This document shows positions 49,756-58,086 of a DNA stretch of 64,000 nucleotides, piece after piece; position 1 is the stretch's first letter; each line of letters starts with the position of its first letter. Below the pieces are notes generated by a model, which ran no database searches, was not told the DNA's origin, and saw only the letters and a list, made by a program, of their open reading frames with translations. The DNA lies in NCBI RefSeq assembly GCF_900142985.1, contig NZ_LT670849.1:5658501-5722500 (forward strand). Direction: 5' to 3'. The position numbers and the translations under genes were made by a program. Origin of the DNA: Bradyrhizobium erythrophlei (GTDB taxonomy: Bacteria; Pseudomonadota; Alphaproteobacteria; Rhizobiales; Xanthobacteraceae).

Positions 49756-50865
49756 TCAGATGCCTCTCACACCGTCGATCGACCAATCCCAATTGTAAAG
49801 CTCGGCTTCGGTCATCTTCTTGCCGGCCGCGACTTTGACGTTGCCCTTGGCGTCCTTGATCTCTCCGACAAACGGGCTCCAGCCGCCGGCGATTTTCTCG
49901 CGAACGGCATCGGCCTGCTTGCGAACTTCCTCCGGCACCGTCTCGCCCCAGGCGTCGCGATCGACGCCGCCGCCCATCGGCAGGATGGTCTGCGTCGGCA
50001 CCCATTTTCCTTCGAGCCGGGCGCGAACCTGATCGACATAGAACTTCTTGAAGTCGATGACGATCGAGGAGACGTAGGCCTTGGGTCCGAAACGGCGGAT
50101 ATCGGTATTCCACATCACCGCCTTGGCGCCGCGCTTCTCCGCCACTTGCAGGTAACCGGCTTCGTCCATGATGCCGAATACGAGGTCGGCACCGTTGTCG
50201 ATCAGCGCCGTACCGGCCTGGGTGGCGGCCTGTGGGTCGAACCATGAATTGATCGCGATGACCTGCATCGTCGCGGCGGGGTTGACGCTTCGCGCGCCCA
50301 TCAGGAAGGCGTTGGTGCCGGAGAACACGGAAGGCACCGGGAACGAGCCGACGTAACCGAGCTTGCCGGTCTTGCTGATCAGGCCCGCCGCCACGCCGGT
50401 CACATAGGTCGGATACCAGTGGGCAAGATAATAGGTGCTGAGATTGTCGAGAGGATTTCTGCCATCGCACTCGTAGAAGGCGACGTCGGGCGATTTCTTC
50501 GCGACGTCATACAGAAAGTCGCCGTAGTTCGAGGTGGCGAACACCATGTTCGCGCCTTGCGAAACGAACTGACGGAACGTGCGTGACGCGTCGGCGGAAT
50601 AAGGAATGCTTTCGACGAAGACGGTTTTCAATTTGGGGAAGGCAGCTTGCACGGCCTTCATTCCCTGGTCATGGCTCCAGGTCCATCCTTCGTCGGCGAC
50701 CGGTCCGGTGTGGCCAAATGCGATGATGGCCTTCTCTTCCGGCACGGCCGGAAGCGGCGCGGCGGCGCTCGCTGGACGGATCAACTGCGGCATCACCAGG
50801 GATGTGCCGGCGGCGGCGCCGAGATTCAAAAGTCCGCGGCGCGAGAGGTTACGCAAATCGATCAT
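49756..50865 (-). CDS. BMP-family substrate-binding protein, Tat-type signal
   Basis: A 369-residue protein from the ATG at 50865 with AGAAAGG upstream. The N-terminus NLSRRGLLNLGAAAG is a twin-arginine signal, unusual for what is normally a lipoprotein family. AIIAFGHTGPVADEGWTWSH and the LSTYYLAHWYPTYVTGVAAG segment are characteristic of Bmp/PnrA proteins, which bind purine nucleosides. First gene of the seven-gene minus-strand operon that ends with the 2OG oxygenase. Confidence 0.88.
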   Translation of the reverse strand: MIDLRNLSRRGLLNLGAAAGTSLVMPQLIRPASAAAPLPAVPEEKAIIAFGHTGPVADEGWTWSHDQGMKAVQAAFPKLKTVFVESIPYSADASRTFRQFVSQGANMVFATSNYGDFLYDVAKKSPDVAFYECDGRNPLDNLSTYYLAHWYPTYVTGVAAGLISKTGKLGYVGSFPVPSVFSGTNAFLMGARSVNPAATMQVIAINSWFDPQAATQAGTALIDNGADLVFGIMDEAGYLQVAEKRGAKAVMWNTDIRRFGPKAYVSSIVIDFKKFYVDQVRARLEGKWVPTQTILPMGGGVDRDAWGETVPEEVRKQADAVREKIAGGWSPFVGEIKDAKGNVKVAAGKKMTEAELYNWDWSIDGVRGI

Positions 50866-51198
50866 GTTCGGACCTTTCTGATTGTGCAAACGAACGGCTT
50901 GGATTTTGAAAGAAAGTCGATGGAGATCAGGCAACTCTTGTGCCAAGGCGGCACCGATCGAAAAATTGTTTCAGACACCCTCTGTTCCGGATAGAGCGCA
51001 ATTGCTGTCGCGCCAGATGCGCCAAACGCAACACTTGACGCGCGGTTTTTTCACCGCCTAAAAACCAAAACCCTAGTCTTGCCAAGGCGCTGTCGTCGTA
51101 GGCGGCCCTGGGTGCCAATTGATCGATTTCTGTGCAGAAAGCCGCGTGCAGCGACGCTTTTTTCAGCGATCGAACTACAGCGGTTTCGGTACGATCGG
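50866..51198. promoter_or_regulatory. Divergent control region between the two oxygenase operons
   Basis: 333 bp between the BMP binding-protein start and the acylphosphatase-like gene. It contains palindromes GTGCC-N5-GGCAC at 50940-50954 and GCGGT-N6-ACCGC near 51041-51056, and a repeated CTTG-(TG)-CCAAGGCG core at about 50937 and 51076. These are candidates for binding of the LysR protein encoded at 52840. No clear -35/-10 set is claimed. Confidence 0.4.
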
Positions 51199-51480
51199 AT
51201 GCTCGAACCTCATGCGGACCAAGCGACGATGAGCCACGACCACGCGCATTTCGTCTTTAAGGGCAGGTTCCAGATTAAAAGCTTCGTCGAATTTGCGCGG
51301 CATCGCGCCGAGCGGCTTGGCCTCGACCTTCAGTTCGGGCCATCCAGCGCTGAAGCCATCGCCGTCAACGTTTCCGGCGCGGTCGAATTGGTCGACGCGT
51401 TTGAAATGGCGTGCAGCCTCGGTCCGTTTGACTGTTTCGTGCTCGACGTCGCACGCCACGACATCAACCTGGCAGCCTGA
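51199..51480 (+). CDS. Acylphosphatase-fold-like protein lacking the catalytic arginine
   Basis: From ATG 51199 (or 51229, MSHDHAHF) the product has HFVFKGRFQIKSFVEFARHR, AERLGLDLQFG and a VELVDAFEMACSLGPFD helix-strand end. This reproduces the beta-alpha-beta pattern of acylphosphatases (VxGxVQGVGFRxF...AxxLGLxGWVRN...). The catalytic Arg of GVGFR and the Asn of WVRN are replaced, so it is probably not an enzyme. It is the first gene of the unit containing the stand-alone Rieske protein, just before it. A scaffold or binding role is speculative. Confidence 0.5.
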   Translation: MLEPHADQATMSHDHAHFVFKGRFQIKSFVEFARHRAERLGLDLQFGPSSAEAIAVNVSGAVELVDAFEMACSLGPFDCFVLDVARHDINLAA

Positions 51481-51491
51481 TGGGGGATGAA

Positions 51492-52205
51492 ATGAGCCTG
51501 AAGGATTGTTGGCATCCCGTCGGTCTGTCCCATTCTTTCGAAGCCAGCAGTTCGGCCGGCACGCGCCTGTTCGATCAGGAACTGGTGGTCTGGCGCGACA
51601 GCAGCGGCGTGGCGCATGTCTGGGAAGATCGTTGTCCGCATCGGGGCATGAAGCTCAGCTTCGGCTTCGTGCGCGGCGATCACATCGCCTGCCTTTATCA
51701 CGGCTGGCAATATAACAGCGGCGGCCACTGCCAGTATATTCCGGCCCATCCCGCTCTCGATGTGCCGCCGACGATCCGGGTGCCGGTCTATCCCGCTCAT
51801 GAGCGAAACGGAATGGTGTGGACCTCACTGTCCGAAAATCCGCCTCCCGTACCGGAAGAGGACGAGCCGGTGGTGCCGCTGCGCAGTCTCTATCTCGGAT
51901 GCGGCTTTGAGGTTGCGGTCGCGCTACTGGGCGCCAGTCGGCTGGCTCCTTTCGCAACGACCACTCCGGCCGACACCGTTGTCAGCCGTGCGAGCGACAC
52001 GCTGTTCAGGCTTTCGTGCGGGCAAGACCGGCTGCTTGTGGGCATTCAGGTCATCTCGGACGCGCGCACCGCGCTGCATCTGTCGATCGGCGGGACGGCG
52101 GAGCGCTACAGCGGCGCGGGCCAGGACCATTTCAATGACTGGGCGCTCGGGCTGCGTCATGCGGCGGAGCACGTTGGCGTGACGCAGAATCGGGATGTGG
52201 CCTGA
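51492..52205 (+). CDS. Stand-alone Rieske protein with non-catalytic C-terminal domain
   Basis: A 237-residue protein from ATG 51492 (GGGGGATG upstream; 51480 also possible). The Rieske lobe is complete: Cys48-x-His50 (DRCPHRG) and Cys67-x-x-His70 (CLYHGW), embedded in a sequence like the N-terminus of phthalate-type oxygenases. The following region is short and lacks the N-x-x-D-x-x-H-x4-H iron site. It can therefore carry electrons but not activate oxygen. Proposed donor to the catalytic proteins at 43831 and 58087. It overlaps the GST-like gene by one base. Confidence 0.8.
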   Translation: MSLKDCWHPVGLSHSFEASSSAGTRLFDQELVVWRDSSGVAHVWEDRCPHRGMKLSFGFVRGDHIACLYHGWQYNSGGHCQYIPAHPALDVPPTIRVPVYPAHERNGMVWTSLSENPPPVPEEDEPVVPLRSLYLGCGFEVAVALLGASRLAPFATTTPADTVVSRASDTLFRLSCGQDRLLVGIQVISDARTALHLSIGGTAERYSGAGQDHFNDWALGLRHAAEHVGVTQNRDVA

Positions 52206-52840
52206 TGTCAAAGGGACTCGTTCTCTATAACTACGAGCTCGACGAGAGTTGCTACAAGGTCAGGCTTGCATTGTCCTTGCTTGGCCTTCAGTGGCAGGCT
52301 GTCGCCGTCGATGTCTTTCCCGGCAACGAGCATCTGTCGCCGACATTTCTGGCGATGAACCCGGCTGGCAGGTTGCCGATCCTGCGCGATCGCGATGTCG
52401 TGCTCCATGGCACCGAAGCCATCCTTGCGCATCTCGCCCGCGCGCATGATCCGTCGGGCAAATGGCTTCCCGCGCAGGGCGCTGAATTCGCCGAGGTGAT
52501 GCAGTGGCTGATTTTCTCGGCGCATGATCTTGGCGCCACGATCGCCGCGCGTCAGCATTCGCTGTTCGGAACGCCGGGGGACGAGCCATCGCTGTATGCC
52601 GCATCGTCCCGCGCCATCCGCATCATGGACGATCACATGACGGCGCGCGGCTTTGCGCAAATGGAATGGTTCGCCGCGGGGCATCCAACAATGGCGGATG
52701 TCGCGCTGTTTCCGGCCTATGCGCTCAGCCGTGACTTCGGCATTGACCATGACGAGTACCCGGCGCTGCGCCGATGGGGCCGGCGGTTTCGCGCGCTGCC
52801 CGGTTTCAGGACGATGCCGGGCATCCCGGACTATCACTGA
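52205..52840 (+). CDS. Glutathione S-transferase family protein
   Basis: A 211-residue protein. KGLVLYNYELDESCYKVRLA begins a thioredoxin-like N-domain with the Ser/Cys-containing active-site region, and NPAGRLPILRDRDVVLHGTE is the glutathione-site strand and cis-proline plus SNAIL-like segment. The C-terminal all-helical domain follows. It overlaps the stand-alone Rieske gene and the LysR gene. In the NdmCDE caffeine demethylase a GST-like NdmE is structurally required, so it may have a scaffolding role here; catalysis as a true GST is equally possible. Confidence 0.85.
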   Translation: MSKGLVLYNYELDESCYKVRLALSLLGLQWQAVAVDVFPGNEHLSPTFLAMNPAGRLPILRDRDVVLHGTEAILAHLARAHDPSGKWLPAQGAEFAEVMQWLIFSAHDLGATIAARQHSLFGTPGDEPSLYAASSRAIRIMDDHMTARGFAQMEWFAAGHPTMADVALFPAYALSRDFGIDHDEYPALRRWGRRFRALPGFRTMPGIPDYH

Positions 52841-53841
52841 TGGGACCGAAAGTCCCAGGACAGCGTGGCGGTCGGCGAAATGAAACTCCTGCCGCGGCGC
52901 GGATCAATGCGAACCGGCCGACGGATCCTTACCGGCTGGGACTTGTCGCTCCGCGCATCCATTATTTCCAGCTGGTCGCCCGGCTCGGATCGATCCGCCG
53001 CGCGGCCCTGGTCCTGAGGGTTGCACCCTCGTCAATCAGCCGGGTCATCAAGCAGCTCGAGGAAGAGCTCGGAACGCCGCTATTCGAACGCAAACGGCAG
53101 CGCCGCGTGCTGACCAGCGCCGGCGAATTGCTGCTTTATCATTCCCGCATCAGCACGGCCGAGCTCATTCGGGCATCATCGAAGATCAACGACCTTCACG
53201 GATTGTTTCGCGGCACGGTTTCGGTCGCGATTATCGAAAGCGCCGCACGCGGGCTGTTGCCGCGCATCCTGGCGAAATTCTGGGCGCAGCATCCGGGGAT
53301 CAATGTCGACATCAAGGTCATCGGATCGAGCCAGGCCTGCGATGCCGTCGCAGAGGGCGATTGCGATCTTGCCGTTGCGTTCGATGTGCAGGTGCCGCGA
53401 AATGTGCGCCGGATCGCAAGTAGCAGCCTGTCGCTCGGCGTGCTGGCCAAGCCGGGCAGCCCCTTCGCCGCCAAGAAGCAATTGAAGCTGTTCAACCTGT
53501 CGGGGGAGCGCGTGATCCTGTCCGATAACAGCCTGATGCTCGGCATCTCGGTCGAAGAGGCCTTCAACCGCTCCCTGATCGAATTGACGTGCCGCTCGCG
53601 CACCAATTCCATCGGGCTGATGATCGAAATGGCCAATATGGATCTTGGCGTCGTCTTGCAGACCCGCGTCGGAATCGAGCGCGAGATCGCCGATGGCGAT
53701 CTCGTCTTTGTGCCGTTGCGCGATCCCAAGATCAGCCCGCGGCGCCTGATGTTGCTGGCGAGGCCGGAGAAGGAAATGTCCGATGCGGCGCTGGCGTTCG
53801 GCGCGTTGCTCGCGGAGGCGATCGAAGGCCTGGTCGACTGA
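52840..53841 (+). CDS. LysR-family transcriptional regulator
   Basis: A 333-residue protein from an ATG overlapping the GST stop (TGATG). After a basic 40-residue leader, the HTH reads IHYFQLVARLGSIRRAALVL then RVAPSSISRVIKQLEEELGT, very like the LysR at 30234. The remainder is the effector-binding domain. Cotranscription with the Rieske/GST genes suggests it regulates the divergent promoter at 50866-51198 or the decarboxylase operon starting at 53963. Confidence 0.87.
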   Translation: MGPKVPGQRGGRRNETPAAARINANRPTDPYRLGLVAPRIHYFQLVARLGSIRRAALVLRVAPSSISRVIKQLEEELGTPLFERKRQRRVLTSAGELLLYHSRISTAELIRASSKINDLHGLFRGTVSVAIIESAARGLLPRILAKFWAQHPGINVDIKVIGSSQACDAVAEGDCDLAVAFDVQVPRNVRRIASSSLSLGVLAKPGSPFAAKKQLKLFNLSGERVILSDNSLMLGISVEEAFNRSLIELTCRSRTNSIGLMIEMANMDLGVVLQTRVGIEREIADGDLVFVPLRDPKISPRRLMLLARPEKEMSDAALAFGALLAEAIEGLVD

Positions 53842-53962
53842 GGTTCGATGGAAAAATCGATGTCGGCAGGTGTTGCGTTTTGCGCACCGTTTTGAGCGGA
53901 AAAAATGGTCTATCCGGAACACCCGGGGAATTGCGAGTTAGGGTGGCGGAAAAGAGGATACA

Positions 53963-54463
53963 ATGAAGAAAAGCGCGGTCGAAGCCGTCATTCGCGGGCT
54001 GAAGAGAGCAGGCGTGAGCGTCGTCTGCTACCTGCCGGATTCGCTGTTTAGGGAACTGTACCCTGCGCTCGACGCGGACCCGGATATCCGCACCATCCGT
54101 GTCACCAACGAGGGCGAGGGCGCTGCGATTTGTGGCGGGGTTTTCCTGTCGGGCAAGAAGGCCGCGCTGGTGATGGAGAACTCCGGATTGCGCGCGTCCG
54201 TGGAACCGCTGGCCCGGATGGGGTTGGGAGCGGGAATTCCGGTCGTGATGCTGATGAGCTATCGCGGCGAGCTCGGCGAAAACAACTGGTGGGCCATTCC
54301 GCATGGCATCACCATGGAGCCGGTGCTGGACGCGCTGCGCATTCCCTATCGCGTGGTGCGCGAGGAGGACGAGATCGAGCGTGCGATTCTGGATGCCTAT
54401 ACCTGGTCGTATGCTTCCTACTACCACTCGGCGATCGCGCTCGGCGGTGAGGTGGTGCGATGA
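53963..54463 (+). CDS. TPP-dependent decarboxylase alpha subunit (sulfopyruvate decarboxylase-like)
   Basis: A 166-residue protein. KRAGVSVVCYLPDSLFRELY and RVTNEGEGAAICGGVFLSGK are the pyrimidine-binding domain signature with the conserved Glu, and GIPVVMLMSYRGELGENN is the substrate-side loop. In ComDE sulfopyruvate or phosphonopyruvate decarboxylases the two halves are separate polypeptides like this. The overlap with the next gene (ATGA) ensures 1:1 expression. Substrate class is a 2-oxo acid; sulfopyruvate itself is not proven. Confidence 0.82.
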   Translation: MKKSAVEAVIRGLKRAGVSVVCYLPDSLFRELYPALDADPDIRTIRVTNEGEGAAICGGVFLSGKKAALVMENSGLRASVEPLARMGLGAGIPVVMLMSYRGELGENNWWAIPHGITMEPVLDALRIPYRVVREEDEIERAILDAYTWSYASYYHSAIALGGEVVR

Positions 54464-55068
54464 AGCGGTTCGACTGCATGAAAGCGCTCGCCGCGCGTCT
54501 CAAGAACGAGCTGGTGATTCTGTCGCTCGGGGCCAGTGTTGACGAATGGTACAACGCGGCTCCGCATATGCGCAGCGCCAGCCTTTTTCAGCAGCAACTC
54601 GGCTGCGTGACGCCCGAAGCCTTCGGGCTCGCGGTTGGCCTGCCGCACCGTCGCATCGTATCGCTCGATACCGACGGCGGGATGATGTTCAATCTTGGTA
54701 TTCTCGCCACGCTCGGTAACGAGCAGCCGAAGAACCTGTTCGTCGTTGTCTGGGACAATGAATGTTATCAGTCGATCGGCGGACCGCCGACGCACACCGC
54801 ATCGGGGCGGGTGGATATCGCTGCGATCGCACGCGGGGCCGGTGTCGAGCAGGCCTTTACGGCCCACACCGTCGAGGAATTCGATGCGCATTGCGCCAGG
54901 GGCCTCGCAAGCGAGGTGCCATATGTCGTGGTCGCCAAGGTTTCGGGAACGGTGCAGCCAGACATCAAGCGCAAGCACAGCGACGGCCGGGAAGACAAAT
55001 ACATTTTCGTTCGTCATGTCGAGGCGACCGAGAACATCGTGATCATGGGACCTAGTGAGCACAACTGA
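54460..55068 (+). CDS. TPP-dependent decarboxylase beta subunit
   Basis: A 202-residue protein carrying the TPP/Mg2+ site: VSLDTDGGMMFNLGILATLG then NLFVVVWDNECYQSIGG. The aspartate-glycine-glycine variant replaces the usual GDGS of ComE, and the N of the GDG-N30-N motif is conserved. It partners the alpha subunit at 53963. It overlaps the GMC oxidoreductase start by 14 bases, so the decarboxylation product (aldehyde) could feed the oxidoreductase. Confidence 0.82.
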   Translation: MKRFDCMKALAARLKNELVILSLGASVDEWYNAAPHMRSASLFQQQLGCVTPEAFGLAVGLPHRRIVSLDTDGGMMFNLGILATLGNEQPKNLFVVVWDNECYQSIGGPPTHTASGRVDIAAIARGAGVEQAFTAHTVEEFDAHCARGLASEVPYVVVAKVSGTVQPDIKRKHSDGREDKYIFVRHVEATENIVIMGPSEHN

Positions 55069-56683
55069 CCCGACAAAACCCACGTTGACGGCGGCGATTC
55101 CCCTTCGCCAGCTCAAACCTGCCTATGATTTCATCGTGGTGGGCGCCGGATCGGGCGGCTCGGCCGTGACGAGGCGCCTGGTCGACGCCGGCGCAGATGT
55201 CCTGCTGATCGAAGCTGGACCTCCGGGAATCGGTGTTGCGGAAATTGACGAGCCCAGCAAATGGGTCCCGCTCGGGCGTAGCGTTTATGATTGGGGCTAC
55301 GACTACGCGCCGACGCCGCATGTCAGCGGCCGCACCATTGGAATTCCCAGGGGCAAGGTGCTCGGTGGCTCCTCCGCGATCAACGCCATGATGTGGTACC
55401 GCGGCCACCCCGCGGACTATGATGCCTGGGACGCTTCGGGTGCGAAGGGCTGGGCCTTCAAGGACGTGCTGCCGTATTTCAAGCGGTGCGAAGATTGGGA
55501 AGGCGGCGCAAGCGAATGGCGCGGCGCCCATGGCCCGCTGCGCATCGAGCGAAGCCGCGCGTTGCACCCGATTGCGGCGGCGATGATCGAGGGCGCGGCT
55601 GAACTCGGCATTCCCGTCATCGACGATCCGAACGGCGCGACCAATGAAGGCGCCGCGCCTTCCAATTTCAACATAAGCGCTGGCAAACGTTTCAGCTCCG
55701 CGCGGGGTTATCTCTGGCCGGTGCTGGATCGCTATAACCTGACGGTCGTTCCCAATTCGCTGGTGACCGGGCTTGGCTTCGAAGGCCGGCGCTGTGTCTC
55801 GGTCCGCCACCGCGTCGAGGGCCAGGAAATCGAGACACGTGCCGTGGTCGAAATTATCCTGGCGCTGGGCGCCATCAATACGTCACGTCTCCTGATGCTG
55901 TCTGGTATCGGTGCTCCGGCCGAACTCCGGCGGCTCGGCATCGGCGTGAGGGCTGCACTTCCAGGGGTGGGCCAGAATTTGCAGGATCATCCGTTGGTTC
56001 GCGCCGTCAATTTCAGGGCCAAGCGGCCTCTCGGCGCCGTGAGCGACAATGGCGGCGGATCGATGATCAACTGGAAGACGCGCTCTCATCTGGCGCAAGC
56101 AAACGTCCATGCTTTCCCGGTTCAGGGCCGCAGCGCCACGGCCGAAGTCGCAAACGGCTACGATCTCGGCGGTGACGTATTCGCCATTGGCACCGGCCTG
56201 ATGCGTTCGCGCAGCCGAGGCTACCTGCGCCTGCTCGGAACTGAGCCTTCATCGCCGATCGAAATTCAACCCAACTTTCTCAGTGAGCCGGAAGACCTGA
56301 ACGACCTCGTCGATGCGGTCGACGTCGTGATGGAGCTTGGAACCAGCAACGCCTTTGCCAATTGGTTCGCAGGGCATGCCGCGCCGGAGCGGCGGCTCAA
56401 TCGTGCCGAAACGGTCGATTTTATCCGCACCGCGTGCTCAACCTTCTTTCATACCTGCGGCACCGCCAAAATGGGCAACGACGATATGGCCGTGGTTGAC
56501 GAGCGACTGGTGGTGCGTGGTGTCGAAGGTTTGCGCATTGCGGATGCTTCCGTGATCCCGATCATTCCGAGTTGCAACACCCATGCGCCCGTGACGGTCA
56601 TCGGCGAGCGCGCGGCAGATTTCATCTTGAAGTCGGTCGGCGATCTCAGCGAAGCAAGAGTAGAAGGGCACGGTACGACATGA
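55055..56683 (+). CDS. GMC-family FAD oxidoreductase
   Basis: A 542-residue protein from a GTG inside the decarboxylase gene. DFIVVGAGSGGSAVTRRLVD is the dinucleotide-binding motif, GKVLGGSSAINAMMWYRG the GMC signature 1, and the C-terminus has FFHTCGTAKMGNDDMAVVDE with the catalytic histidine region. Members oxidise primary alcohols or choline. Likely acts on an alcohol from the same pathway. It overlaps the amidohydrolase gene (ATGA). Confidence 0.9.
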   Translation: MSTTDPTKPTLTAAIPLRQLKPAYDFIVVGAGSGGSAVTRRLVDAGADVLLIEAGPPGIGVAEIDEPSKWVPLGRSVYDWGYDYAPTPHVSGRTIGIPRGKVLGGSSAINAMMWYRGHPADYDAWDASGAKGWAFKDVLPYFKRCEDWEGGASEWRGAHGPLRIERSRALHPIAAAMIEGAAELGIPVIDDPNGATNEGAAPSNFNISAGKRFSSARGYLWPVLDRYNLTVVPNSLVTGLGFEGRRCVSVRHRVEGQEIETRAVVEIILALGAINTSRLLMLSGIGAPAELRRLGIGVRAALPGVGQNLQDHPLVRAVNFRAKRPLGAVSDNGGGSMINWKTRSHLAQANVHAFPVQGRSATAEVANGYDLGGDVFAIGTGLMRSRSRGYLRLLGTEPSSPIEIQPNFLSEPEDLNDLVDAVDVVMELGTSNAFANWFAGHAAPERRLNRAETVDFIRTACSTFFHTCGTAKMGNDDMAVVDERLVVRGVEGLRIADASVIPIIPSCNTHAPVTVIGERAADFILKSVGDLSEARVEGHGTT

Positions 56684-58065
56684 CCGATGCCGAGTTCATC
56701 CTCGCAGGCGACTTTCTGCTCACCATGGACGCGCAAAATCGCGTCATTCGTGATGGCGCCGTTCATATCGCAGACGGCCGCATCCTGAACGTTGGTGCGC
56801 TGGACCAGTTTTCGGCGGCCTCACCATCGACGCCGGTCAAACGCATTAGAAATTCCGTGTTGATGCCGGGCCTGATCAACGCCCATGCCCATTCCGGATT
56901 CTTGCGAGGGACCGCCGAACATCTCCCGGTATGGGACTGGCTGACGCTGCACATCAACCCGATGCACCGGGTATTGCAGGCAGACGAGGCGGAGGCGGCC
57001 TCATGGCTGTGTTATGCCGAATCGGTGCTCGGCGGCACCACGACGGTGGTCGACATGTGGCGCTTCATGGAAGGCAGCGCCAAGGCGGCGGAAGCGATCG
57101 GCAACCGGCTGGTAGCGGTCCCTTACGTCGGCGAGCATCCGGACTATGACTATTTCGATACGCTCGACATGAACGAAGCCTTGATCGAAACCTGGCATCG
57201 CAAGGCAGATGGCCGCATCAATGTCTGGGTTGGGTTGGAGCACTTGTTTTACGCCGACGAGGCCGGGCAGCGCCGCGCCATCGAGCTGGCGAAAAAACAT
57301 AACACCGGTTTTCATACGCATTGCAGCGAGGCGGAAATCGAGCTTGCCGAATTTGCCGCCCGCTACCGCAAGCGGCCGATGTTTGCGCTCGACGATCTCG
57401 GTTTCTTCGAGACGCCGCGAACGATGATCGCGCATGGCGTCTGGCTTGATGCGAGCGAAATCGAATTGATTTCGACGAGACGCGTCTCGGTAGCGCACAA
57501 TCCCGTCAGCAACATGAAGCTTGCGAGCGGTATCGCCCGCGTGTCGGAGATGCTTGCGGCAGGCGTTGCCGTTGGCATCGGTACCGATGGCGAGAAGGAA
57601 AACAACAACTTCGACATGTTCGAGGAAATGAAGGTCGCCTCACTGCTGGGCAAGCTGAAGGACCTCGATGCGGCCGCGCTCGACAGCTGGCAAGTGTTGC
57701 GGATGGCCACGATCACCGGCGCCAAGGCCATCGGCCTCGACCACGAGATCGGCTCGATCGAGGCCGGCAAGCGCGCCGATATCATCGCCGTACGCACCGA
57801 CACGCCCCGGATGACGCCGCTGTTCGGCAGCGGGCCTTATTTCAACCTCCAGCACAATCTCGTGCATGCCGTGCGCGGCGGTGACGTCGCCATGACGATG
57901 GTAGACGGCAGGATTGTGGTCGAGGAGGGCGCTCTGAAAACGGCCGACCTCGGCGCGATCATTGGGCGCATTCGCGATCTCGCGCCCGGGCATTTTGCGC
58001 GCCGTGCGGAGTTCCTTGCCAAAAATACCGGGGGCACGGTGCAATGGACCCAGAAGAGCGACTGA
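56680..58065 (+). CDS. Amidohydrolase, third copy (deaminase/chlorohydrolase type)
   Basis: A 461-residue protein from an ATG overlapping the GMC stop. NAHAHSGFLRGTAEHLPVWD with HxH, then GFHTHCSEAE, MIAHGVWLDASE and GIGTDGEKENNNFDMFEE, supply the metal site. The aspartate loop TDGEKENNN differs from the VDGSASND of the other two copies, indicating a distinct substrate. It lies just before the second Rieske-less oxygenase, 21 bp apart, repeating the pairing seen at 43831/44714. Confidence 0.86.
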   Translation: MTDAEFILAGDFLLTMDAQNRVIRDGAVHIADGRILNVGALDQFSAASPSTPVKRIRNSVLMPGLINAHAHSGFLRGTAEHLPVWDWLTLHINPMHRVLQADEAEAASWLCYAESVLGGTTTVVDMWRFMEGSAKAAEAIGNRLVAVPYVGEHPDYDYFDTLDMNEALIETWHRKADGRINVWVGLEHLFYADEAGQRRAIELAKKHNTGFHTHCSEAEIELAEFAARYRKRPMFALDDLGFFETPRTMIAHGVWLDASEIELISTRRVSVAHNPVSNMKLASGIARVSEMLAAGVAVGIGTDGEKENNNFDMFEEMKVASLLGKLKDLDAAALDSWQVLRMATITGAKAIGLDHEIGSIEAGKRADIIAVRTDTPRMTPLFGSGPYFNLQHNLVHAVRGGDVAMTMVDGRIVVEEGALKTADLGAIIGRIRDLAPGHFARRAEFLAKNTGGTVQWTQKSD

Positions 58066-58086
58066 TCGAATCCGGATGCGAAACCG

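Noticed and set aside
48432..49838. Long plus-strand open frame antisense to the BMP-family ATPase
   Set aside because: It is the mirror of a well-supported gene with Walker and signature motifs; its own translation shows no domain.
53963..55068. Naming the TPP decarboxylase comDE
   Set aside because: Subunit split and fold fit, but no coenzyme M or sulfonate genes are nearby and the TPP motif deviates, so the substrate is left open.
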